A stretch of 64,000 nt of DNA, taken from positions 62,001-126,000 of the forward strand of contig CACYJV010000011.1 in assembly GCA_902774815.1 (NCBI GenBank), given 5' to 3'. The stretch is from an uncultured Prevotellaceae bacterium (lineage in GTDB: Bacteria > Bacteroidota > Bacteroidia > Bacteroidales > Bacteroidaceae). The translations under genes and the position numbers were made by a program. Shown here piece after piece: positions 56,960 to 64,000 of this stretch (position 1 is its first letter; the number at the start of each line of letters is the position of its first letter). The notes beneath the pieces are model-generated. The model made no database searches. It had not been told where the DNA came from and worked only from the letters and a program-made list of their open reading frames with translations.

Positions 56960-59900
56960 TTAGACGATGCCGCGGCCGTGACAGTTCTTGAACTTCTTGC
57001 CGCTACCGCAGGGGCAGGGGTCATTGCGTCCGGGCATCTTGTCCTTGACGACGGGCTGGCGGCGCTGTTGCTGAGCCGTCTCGCGTGTGTCTTGCTGGGC
57101 GGCAGCCTGCTGGTTGCGATCGACAAGCTCATCGCCGCGTTGCTCGTTGTAGCGCTGCGAACGCTGCTCGGGAGCAGCCTCGCGCACTTCCTGCTGCATC
57201 TCAGGAATCTGTCCACGCGTGAGAATCGACGAGATGCGGTTGTTCATGTCGTTCACCATGTCGTCGAAGAGCTTTGCACTCTCCAGCTTGAAGATGAGGA
57301 GCGGGTCCTTCTGCTCGTAGCTGGCATTCTGAACCGAGTGGCGCAGTTCGTCGAGCTGGCGAAGGTTCTCCTTCCAGCAGTCGTCGATGATGTGCAGCAT
57401 GATGGTTTTCTCGAACTGCTTCACCACCGATTTGGCCTCTGTGTCGTATGCCTCGCGCAGGTTGCAGGGGATGTTGTAGACGCGCTTGCCGTCGGTGATG
57501 GGCACGAGGATGCGCTCGTACATCTCGCCTTGCTGTTCCTGTACCTGTTTGATGACGGGCCAAGCCACAGTCTGCAGTCGCTCGGTCTTGCGCGAGAAGG
57601 CCTGCATAGCAGCCTGGAATGCTTTCTCGTAGAGTTGCTCTCGACTGGTCTCGATGAACTCCTCGTTGGTGATGGGGCACTCCATAGAGAGAATCTTCAG
57701 GAACTGCTCGCGGCAGCCGGTGTAGTCGTTGTTGTCGATGATGGAGATGACGCGGTCCCAGATGATGTTGGCGATGTCCATACCGATGCGCTCACCCATG
57801 AGGGCGTGGCGACGCTTCTCGTAGACAACGGTACGCTGCTTGTTCATCACGTCGTCGTATTCGAGCAGGTGTTTACGGATACCGAAGTTGTTCTCCTCGA
57901 CCTTCTTCTGGGCACGCTCAATGTTCTTGGTGATCATTCCGCTCTCGATGCGCTCGCCCTCCTTGAATCCCAGACGGTCCATAACGGAGGCAATACGCTC
58001 AGAACCGAACAGTCGCATGAGCTTGTCCTCAAGCGATACGTAGAACACACTCGAGCCTGGGTCGCCCTGACGTCCGGCACGACCACGCAACTGGCGGTCG
58101 ACGCGGCGGCTTTCGTGGCGCTCTGTACCGATGATGGCAAGTCCTCCGGCACTCTTCACGTCGTCGGAGAGCTTGATATCGGTACCACGACCAGCCATAT
58201 TGGTGGCAATGGTAACGGCACCCAGCAGGCGCTGCTCTTCATGTATGTCGTCAGCCGAGGCGTTGGCAAACTTCTTGTCGGTAGCCATCAACTCATCCAG
58301 ATGCTTGTTGGCCGAGAGCTTGTCGCAGAAAGCACGTCCGTCGGGAGTAGTCCAGACGGCACCCTGTGTGGACTGACCGGCCAGCGCCACGATATCGGCT
58401 TCCTTCTGGTGGAGTTTCGCATTCAGCACCTGATGTGGAATCTTACGCATAGAAAGCATCTTCGAGAGCATCTCCGAGATTTCCACCGAGGTGGTACCTA
58501 CGAGAGTCGGACGTCCTGTGGTGCGCATTTCAACGATTTCGTCGATGACGGCACGATACTTCTCGCGTGCAGTCTTGTAGACGCGGTCGTCTTGGTCGTT
58601 ACGGATGACGGGCTTGTTGGTGGGAATCTCCACAACATCGAGCTTGTAGATGTCCCAGAACTCACCAGCCTCCGTCGAAGCCGTACCCGTCATACCAGCC
58701 AGCTTGTGGTACATACGGAAGTAGTTCTGTAGGGTGATGGTGGCAAAGGTCTGCGTGGCAGCCTCTACCTTCACGTGCTCCTTGGCCTCAACAGCCTGAT
58801 GCAGTCCGTCGCTCCAGCGGCGTCCCTCCATGATACGTCCCGTCTGCTCGTCGACGATCTTCACCTCGCCGTCGATGACCACATACTCGTCGTCCTTATT
58901 GAACATGCAGTAGGCCTTCAGCAACTGGCGAATGGTGTGGACGCGCTCCGACTGAACAGCATAGTGGTTGAGCATCTCGTCCTTCTTGTCGATGCGCTCC
59001 TCTTCGCTCAGGCTTGTATCGGCCTCGAGGGCTGAAAGCTGCGAAGTGATATCGGGCAACACGAACAGGTCGCGGTCGTTCACTTGGGATGCAAGCCAGT
59101 CGGTACCTTTGTCGGTCAGCTCGCAGGAATTCAACTTCTCCTCAACCACAAAGTAGAGGGGCTCCACAGCCTCGGGCATGCGGCGGTTGTTGTTCTCCAT
59201 ATACATTTCCTCGGTCTTCAGCATGCCCGACTTGATGCCTTCTTCAGAGAGGTATTTGATGAGGGGCTTGTTCTTAGGCATACACTTGAACGAGCGGAAC
59301 AGCGACAGGAAGCCTTGATCGAGCATCTCCTGAGCTTCCTTCTTCTGGCCCTGTTCCATCATTTCCTGACCTTGCGAAATCTTCTGCTTCGCATCAGCCA
59401 GATACTGGGTGGCCAGTTTGCGCTGCACCTCAACGAGGCGCTCCACTAGCGGCTGGTATTCCTCGAACATCTGGTCGTCGCCCTTGGGCACTGGACCAGA
59501 GATGATAAGCGGCGTACGGGCATCGTCAATCAACACGGAGTCGACCTCGTCGACGATGGCGTAGTTGTGGCTACGCTGAACGAGGTCCTGAGGCGATGAA
59601 GCCATGTTGTCGCGCAGGTAGTCGAAACCGAACTCGTTGTTAGTACCGAAAGTGATGTCGGCATTATAGGCACGTCGGCGCTCGTCGGAATTGGGGCGAT
59701 GCTTGTCGATGCAGTCGACGCTCAGTCCGTTGAACATGTAGAGCGGTCCCATCCATTCGGAGTCACGCTTGGCCAGATAGTCGTTGACCGTCACCACGTG
59801 TACGCCATTACCGGTCAAAGCGTTCAGGAACACGGGCAGGGTGGCCACGAGGGTTTTACCTTCACCCGTTGCCATTTCTGCAATCTTACCTTGGTGGAGG

Positions 59901-60448
59901 GCAATACCACCAAACAGCTGCACGTCGTAGTGCACCATTTCCCACTTCAGGTCGTTGCCTCCGGCAGTCCAATGGTTATGGTAGATGGCTTTGTCGCCAT
60001 CAATGGTGATGAAGTCCTTTTTCGGATCGGCAGCCAGCTCGCGGTCGAAGTCGGTAGCCGTGACGACGGTCTCCTCGTTCTCGGCAAAGCGGCGAGCAGT
60101 CTCCTTCACAATGCTGAAGGCAACGGGCATGACCTCGTCGAGAGCCTTCTCGTAGATTTCGAGTGCCTCCTTGTCAATCTTGTCAATCTGATTGAAGATG
60201 GCCTCGCGCTCGTCGAGTGGTGTATCCTCGATGGTGGCCTTGAGTTCTGCTATCTTTTCGCGCTGTTCGCGGGCAGAGTCTTGTACGTACTTCTGTATTT
60301 CCTTGGTTTTGGCGCGTAGCTCGTCGTTGCTGAGAGCCTGAATGGCGGGATACGCTTTCTTCACTTCTTCAACGAGGGGTTGAATCAGCTTCATGTCGCG
60401 GGTAGACTTGTCGCCAAAGAGCGACTTCATAAATCTGTTGAAATTCAT
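56960..60448 (-). CDS. secA: Preprotein translocase ATPase SecA
   Basis: 1162 residues. Nucleotide site MATGEGKT (192-199), [49 protein letters not shown] and the zinc tail [14 protein letters not shown], which binds SecB or the ribosome. Walker A is near 194 rather than near 105 as in E. coli because an extra helical segment of about 90 residues (60-150, [27 protein letters not shown]) interrupts the first domain; a further Gln/Lys-rich insertion follows the first helicase half. This large form is usual in Bacteroidota. SecA drives proteins through SecYEG. Confidence 0.97.
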   Translation of the reverse strand: MNFNRFMKSLFGDKSTRDMKLIQPLVEEVKKAYPAIQALSNDELRAKTKEIQKYVQDSAREQREKIAELKATIEDTPLDEREAIFNQIDKIDKEALEIYEKALDEVMPVAFSIVKETARRFAENEETVVTATDFDRELAADPKKDFITIDGDKAIYHNHWTAGGNDLKWEMVHYDVQLFGGIALHQGKIAEMATGEGKTLVATLPVFLNALTGNGVHVVTVNDYLAKRDSEWMGPLYMFNGLSVDCIDKHRPNSDERRRAYNADITFGTNNEFGFDYLRDNMASSPQDLVQRSHNYAIVDEVDSVLIDDARTPLIISGPVPKGDDQMFEEYQPLVERLVEVQRKLATQYLADAKQKISQGQEMMEQGQKKEAQEMLDQGFLSLFRSFKCMPKNKPLIKYLSEEGIKSGMLKTEEMYMENNNRRMPEAVEPLYFVVEEKLNSCELTDKGTDWLASQVNDRDLFVLPDITSQLSALEADTSLSEEERIDKKDEMLNHYAVQSERVHTIRQLLKAYCMFNKDDEYVVIDGEVKIVDEQTGRIMEGRRWSDGLHQAVEAKEHVKVEAATQTFATITLQNYFRMYHKLAGMTGTASTEAGEFWDIYKLDVVEIPTNKPVIRNDQDDRVYKTAREKYRAVIDEIVEMRTTGRPTLVGTTSVEISEMLSKMLSMRKIPHQVLNAKLHQKEADIVALAGQSTQGAVWTTPDGRAFCDKLSANKHLDELMATDKKFANASADDIHEEQRLLGAVTIATNMAGRGTDIKLSDDVKSAGGLAIIGTERHESRRVDRQLRGRAGRQGDPGSSVFYVSLEDKLMRLFGSERIASVMDRLGFKEGERIESGMITKNIERAQKKVEENNFGIRKHLLEYDDVMNKQRTVVYEKRRHALMGERIGMDIANIIWDRVISIIDNNDYTGCREQFLKILSMECPITNEEFIETSREQLYEKAFQAAMQAFSRKTERLQTVAWPVIKQVQEQQGEMYERILVPITDGKRVYNIPCNLREAYDTEAKSVVKQFEKTIMLHIIDDCWKENLRQLDELRHSVQNASYEQKDPLLIFKLESAKLFDDMVNDMNNRISSILTRGQIPEMQQEVREAAPEQRSQRYNEQRGDELVDRNQQAAAQQDTRETAQQQRRQPVVKDKMPGRNDPCPCGSGKKFKNCHGRGIV

Positions 60449-60512
60449 ATGCTTTGTTTACGATTTTACGTTGTTGTGGCCTGCCACGATGGCATCAGGC
60501 CGTAATCGGGTG

Positions 60513-60520
60513 CAAAATTA
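60513..60520 (-). promoter_or_regulatory. -7 box for secA
   Basis: TAATTTTG on the minus strand, 64 bp before the ATG. Confidence 0.5.
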
Positions 60521-60582
60521 CGAAGAAAAATCCGTAATCTGCACATTATTAAATTAAAAAAGAGAAAAATGCTGATAAAAAG

Positions 60583-61989
60583 TCAGAACAAAGGTTCTGC
60601 CGTGCAAGCATTTGGTGCCCTGATGCGAATGTTTCGTGCTATGGTGGGAGCAATACGGTCGACGGTTACGGGCAGCGTGATGCGTTCGGCACGTGTGCCT
60701 GCACCAAAGATGATGATGGGGAACGGAACGAAGCTGGCACGTGTAGAGAGCCTTTCCTGCGTGTCTTCGTTGACAAGCTGCCAACCCGGAGCCACCTCGA
60801 TGATGATGTCGCCGCTCAGGGTAGGATGAAAGGCGTTGCGACGCTTCAGGATGTCGTTGTTGCCCCTGAGCAGTCGCTCCGACGTATAGACCTCAGCCAC
60901 ACCGGCATTCTGCACGAGGAAATCTTGCGAACGCTGAAGCATCTCAGCCAGGCTGATGTTCTTCTGTTCAATCAGCTTGTGGTTCAAGTAAACCTCATTG
61001 CGGAAGCAAGATTCAACATAGTGTCCTTGGCCATAGACAGCCGAGAGGAACATGTTCAGGAGATTGGCGGTGCGGTTGATGTAGAAAGTGCCCGTTGGAA
61101 TGCGATACGACGAGAGGTCGGTAATGGGCTCATCGACATAGCCTGTGCTCGTGACGACGAACATGACGTGATCGGCTCCGACAGCTTCGCTGATGCTACT
61201 GACGAGTCTGCCTACACACTTGTCGAGCTGCATGTAGACGGGTTCCATAGAGGTCTGCCAATTCGTCAGGTCTTCTATGCTTGCAGTTGCTGAAAGCGAT
61301 ACGGAGAGCAGGTCACTGACTTCATCGCGACCCATGGCGGTTGTGTTGACGGTCTGAATGGCCAAATCAACAACGGCGTCGTTCGTAAGCTGCTTGTTCT
61401 TAACGAGATGTGCGTCGTTGTTTGCGTAGGACTTTACCCAAACAGGCAGGGTGGGCGAGTAGTAGGTAGAACCACGCCAACGCCCCGTTTTCTCGTCTAT
61501 CCACAGAGCCCCGTCGGCAGCATGACCAGCTGACAAAATGGCGGCTTCGCGCTTCTCGGCAATACTCCAGACGATGGATGAACCGTGCGAACTCACTTTC
61601 ATTTCATCGCCCACCGTCGAGGTCATCATCCGATGTGGCGAGGCAAAGTGCTTCATGTCGTCGCAGCAGTATGTAGGGCGAAGAGTGTTGCGGTCGAGCC
61701 AACGCATACCGATGATGCCGTGATAGTAGGGAGTGGTGCCCGTTGCAATCGTGGCAATGGCCGAAGCCTTGTCGACAGGTGTGAAGGGATAGCTTGCAGC
61801 CTCATAGACGCGGCCCTCTTCCATAAGCTTCTTCAGCCCATCGGAAGAATAGAGGGGCGAGAAGTAGTCGAGATAGTCGCTACGCAGTTGGTCGACAACC
61901 AGATTGACCACCAGACGAGGCGCACTCTCGAATGCTTGCAGTTCGGTGCCTGAGAGGACAGCTATGATGAGGGCAAGATACCTGTTCAT
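60583..61989 (-). CDS. Alkaline-phosphatase-fold protein, probably non-catalytic
   Basis: 468 residues with a signal peptide (LALIIAVLSGTELQA). The fold of the PafA/type I phosphodiesterase superfamily is recognisable: LVVNLVVDQLRSDYLDYFSP with the first metal Asp33, PFTPVDKASAIATIATGTTPYYHGI in the nucleophile region and GKTGRWRGSTYY-like loops. However, the metal-ligand segment normally like STDYIGH reads SATASIED, and the usual DHG reads TSTGY, so most ligands look lost; the nucleophile seems to be Ser76 or absent. It may be a binding or scaffold protein. The ATG lies in a TTTACGATTT repeat. Confidence 0.75.
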   Translation of the reverse strand: MNRYLALIIAVLSGTELQAFESAPRLVVNLVVDQLRSDYLDYFSPLYSSDGLKKLMEEGRVYEAASYPFTPVDKASAIATIATGTTPYYHGIIGMRWLDRNTLRPTYCCDDMKHFASPHRMMTSTVGDEMKVSSHGSSIVWSIAEKREAAILSAGHAADGALWIDEKTGRWRGSTYYSPTLPVWVKSYANNDAHLVKNKQLTNDAVVDLAIQTVNTTAMGRDEVSDLLSVSLSATASIEDLTNWQTSMEPVYMQLDKCVGRLVSSISEAVGADHVMFVVTSTGYVDEPITDLSSYRIPTGTFYINRTANLLNMFLSAVYGQGHYVESCFRNEVYLNHKLIEQKNISLAEMLQRSQDFLVQNAGVAEVYTSERLLRGNNDILKRRNAFHPTLSGDIIIEVAPGWQLVNEDTQERLSTRASFVPFPIIIFGAGTRAERITLPVTVDRIAPTIARNIRIRAPNACTAEPLF

Positions 61990-62098
61990 TTACGATTTTC
62001 TGATTTACGATTTACGATTTTGCAACCACAGATGGTTTTATATTTACGATTTTCGGATTTACGATTTTCGGATTTACGATTTAATTACCGACTTACGA
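61990..62098. repeat. TTTACGATTTTC simple repeats between two genes
   Basis: Seven or so imperfect units of TTTACGATTTTCGGA fill the spacer and extend into the end of the DUF4105 gene, whose last codons and stop (62074-62098) are made of repeat. The upstream edge touches the ATG of the phosphatase-fold gene. Confidence 0.8.
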
Positions 62099-63309
62099 TT
62101 ATAAATTCGCTCTATGCAACGAACAAGCAAAGATAATGCCAAAATGTTGGTGCCTTCGGCGTAGTTTTGCAGTAAGTTGCCGGCAAAGAACAAAAGCAGG
62201 CAGACGGCATAGACAGTCCAGAACCAGTGGCTGCGGCCCTTTCGGGCATTTCTGACCACAGGATAGACGCAAACCAAAGCCAGCGGATTGAGCAGCAGAA
62301 TCTGCAGGTTCAGGTTGACGGTGGGATGTTGCGAGAAGATCATCGCGGTGAGCAGCAATCCGCTGATGCCGATGAGCAGCAGAAGGATGAGGTCAACTCC
62401 CCAGAACATCTTCTTGGTTCGCCATTCGACAAGCGTGACGATGATGATGCACAAGGAGAGGATGACGGCACATGCCAACGGACTGAGCGGGAACTCTTTC
62501 GGGCTCTCGTCGTTGAACATCGGGACGAGCACCCTTTTCGAGCCTTTCATCAGGGGAATGGGCTGACCGAGCGAATCCTTGACCGAATAGGTGGCGCGGT
62601 CGAAGTCTTCCATCAGGTTGAAGGGCAGGAACTGCTGTTCCCTGACGGTTGTCGGCTTGTCGGCCATCACGCCAAGCAGCAGGTCGTTGCCCAAAGTCGT
62701 CCAGGGATGATGCTCGGTGCACAGATGGGTTAGCTGCCGTAATGATGGTCCGTCAGCCTCCCTCTTGTAGTCGATGTTGATGGCGTCGCCATAGGGCAGG
62801 ACCAGCATGTCGCGTGCTCGTGTCGTACAGTTGTCGTAGAAGAAATTGTAGCGGTATTCGCGGTTTTCCGGACGGTAGTTCTCCTCGATAGCTTCGGCAA
62901 TCTTCAGCTTATCCTGCGGCGAGAGGTAGTTGATTTCCTGCTCGACGATTCCCCGCCGTTCGTAGGCATAGGCACCACAGAAGTAGTCAAACGGCTGTAC
63001 GCCCATCTCGTAGTCGGTCAGTCCGAAGATGAAACGCAGCACGAAGAAAGGCTTGTGGAAGTTGAACATTCCGTAGTTCACGGCCACGTCGATGCCCTTG
63101 TCGCGGTTGACGTAGTGAATGGCGGTATGTCCGTATAGGCTCCACGACTCATGTCCGGCCTGACAGGTCAGCAGGCTGAGCGTGATGGCCGAGTCGGCAT
63201 GTTCGTAGCTACTAAGAGGAGCATTTTGGGCATTAACATTCAAGTTGCCGCCCATGACGAGCAGCAACAGCCCAAAAAGTGGCCTTAAAATACCTTTTAA
63301 GTGTTTCAC
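62074..63309 (-). CDS. DUF4105 (Lnb N-terminal periplasmic) membrane protein
   Basis: 411 residues from a GTG at plus 63307-63309. After a signal peptide (LLLLVMGGNLNVNA) comes the DUF4105 domain: LTCQAGHESWSLYGHTAIHYV with the conserved Gly-His-x-x-x region, YGMFNFHKPFFVLRFIFGLTDY, and RYNFFYDNCTTRARDML with the Cys-Thr-Thr block. The C terminus has four or five membrane helices (PLACAVILSLCIIIVTL, LILLLLIGISGLLLTAMIF). The family may be lipid- or peptidoglycan-linked hydrolases; nothing further is established to my knowledge. The -7 box ends 4 nt before the GTG. Confidence 0.85.
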   Translation of the reverse strand: MKHLKGILRPLFGLLLLVMGGNLNVNAQNAPLSSYEHADSAITLSLLTCQAGHESWSLYGHTAIHYVNRDKGIDVAVNYGMFNFHKPFFVLRFIFGLTDYEMGVQPFDYFCGAYAYERRGIVEQEINYLSPQDKLKIAEAIEENYRPENREYRYNFFYDNCTTRARDMLVLPYGDAINIDYKREADGPSLRQLTHLCTEHHPWTTLGNDLLLGVMADKPTTVREQQFLPFNLMEDFDRATYSVKDSLGQPIPLMKGSKRVLVPMFNDESPKEFPLSPLACAVILSLCIIIVTLVEWRTKKMFWGVDLILLLLIGISGLLLTAMIFSQHPTVNLNLQILLLNPLALVCVYPVVRNARKGRSHWFWTVYAVCLLLFFAGNLLQNYAEGTNILALSLLVRCIERIYNRKSVIKS

Positions 63310-63313
63310 GATG

Positions 63314-63321
63314 CAAAATTA
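63314..63321 (-). promoter_or_regulatory. -7 box abutting the DUF4105 start
   Basis: Minus strand reads TAATTTTG-CATC-GTG, the same geometry as the lipid kinase gene. Confidence 0.55.
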
Positions 63322-63365
63322 CTTTAATTTTATGATTATCGTGCGATTATCTCGAAATTTTTCAA

Positions 63366-63373
63366 TAATTTTG
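63366..63373 (+). promoter_or_regulatory. -7 box for the last barrel gene
   Basis: TAATTTTG, 47 nt before the ATG at 63421. Confidence 0.5.
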
Positions 63374-63420
63374 CATCCAAATTGGAAAAAACAAAGAAAA
63401 TAGATAGAAGAAGACTATTT

Positions 63421-64000
63421 ATGAAAAAGAAAATATGGAGCACATTCCTTCTCGGAATCTCTGCAATTAGTGTATTTGCACAAAGTGGAACCAACTCGCC
63501 CTATAGCCAATACGGCCTGGGTGTGCTCAGCGATCAGTCGGCCAGCGTCAGTCGTGGAATGAACGGTCTGGGCATCGCCTACCGGCAGCACAACCAGGTG
63601 AATCCCATCAACCCTGCCAGCTATTCGGCCATCGACTCGCTCTCGTTCATTTTTGACGTAGGCGTCTCTGGCCAGATTACCAACTTCAAGGAAGGTGGCA
63701 AGCAGTTGAATGCCCGCAACGCCAATTTCGAGTATGCCTCTGCAGCCTTGCGCCTGGCCCGTCATCTGGGCATGGGCTTCGGAGTGCTTCCCTATACCAA
63801 CGTGGGCTATAACTACAGCACGACTGAAAAGATAGGCAAGGATAATTCCACCTCTTACTATTCAAACACTTATAAGGGGTCGGGCGGTTTGCACGAGGTT
63901 TACCTCGGCCTGGGTTGGGAACCCTTCAAGGGCTTCTCGTTAGGTGTCACCGGCAGCTATCTCTGGGGAAGCTACCAGCGTTCGCTCGAAAACTACTCCG
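63421..64000 (+). CDS. Outer-membrane barrel protein (3' end outside window)
   Basis: The frame opens at ATG 63421 and runs off the end, giving the first 193 residues. A signal peptide (KKKIWSTFLLGISAISVFAQ) is followed by SPYSQYGLGVLSDQSASVSRGMNGLGIAYRQ and NQVNPINPASYSAIDSLSF, a conserved opening in Bacteroidota barrel proteins distantly like FadL/OmpP1, and then alternating strands (GFGVLPYTNVGYNYSTT; EVYLGLGWEPFKGFSLGVTGSYLWG). Substrate and full length cannot be judged. It is divergent from the DUF4105 gene. Confidence 0.75.
   Translation, partial: MKKKIWSTFLLGISAISVFAQSGTNSPYSQYGLGVLSDQSASVSRGMNGLGIAYRQHNQVNPINPASYSAIDSLSFIFDVGVSGQITNFKEGGKQLNARNANFEYASAALRLARHLGMGFGVLPYTNVGYNYSTTEKIGKDNSTSYYSNTYKGSGGLHEVYLGLGWEPFKGFSLGVTGSYLWGSYQRSLENYS

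Overview
The window reads as chromosomal DNA of a Bacteroidota species, most likely Prevotella/Segatella or a close relative. The evidence is the promoter form: a TAnnTTTG -7 box, often with TTTG about 20 bp upstream, appears before most transcription units, and Shine-Dalgarno sites are scarce. The gene content agrees: serine palmitoyltransferase, TonB-type and FadL-like barrels, a SecA of about 1160 residues, Omp28-like secreted proteins and class III fructose bisphosphatase. Coding density is high and I see no prophage, integrative element, transposase gene or CRISPR array. Family names come from motif recognition, not from a search.

Layout. 1-11.2 kb: the end of a Gly/Tyr/Trp-rich exported protein, a FadL-like porin, a GHL10 (DUF187) glycosidase, two small conserved proteins, a WalJ-type metallo-beta-lactamase-fold protein, uvrA with a glycosyltransferase, and a gate-domain membrane protein. 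11.2-18.7 kb: a repeat-rich spacer, twin tRNA-Asp genes, a minus-strand run (cstA, recR, a membrane protein, a second glycosyltransferase, an acetyltransferase) and a second GHL10 glycosidase. 18.7-28.4 kb: a minus-strand run of ABC-F ATPase, grpE, dnaJ and fbp; then a RluA-type synthase, a tiny membrane protein, a fluoride channel and an M50 protease, separated by repeat-rich spacers. 28.4-38.3 kb: a DEAD-box helicase, the lon-tgt-lptG operon, trmN6, a lipid kinase divergent from spt, and tRNA-Pro. 38.3-48.2 kb: a predicted six-hairpin glycosidase, murQ, an FKBP isomerase, a C_GCAxxG_C_C protein, a nucleotide-sugar-type epimerase, a large outer-membrane barrel and galE. 48.5-64 kb: two secreted proteins with a shared C-terminal tail, metY, a repeat-dense spacer, a Pif1-like helicase, secA, a phosphatase-fold protein that seems to lack its metal ligands, a DUF4105 protein and the start of another barrel protein.

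Most genes are housekeeping. The strongest unexplained signal is in the long spacers. Five of them carry degenerate tandem arrays with a period of about 22 bp and a related core (CA-n-n-GCT), four lying between convergent genes; one array keeps an exact 22-bp step over eight units. Other spacer structure includes a non-autonomous element with terminal inverted repeats present twice in opposite orientation, GTAG-headed REP-like palindromes at four places, and two loci with 8-bp tandem arms around an AT-rich core, one being a three-tier nested inverted repeat. These arrays are my best candidate for something undescribed; their function is unknown.
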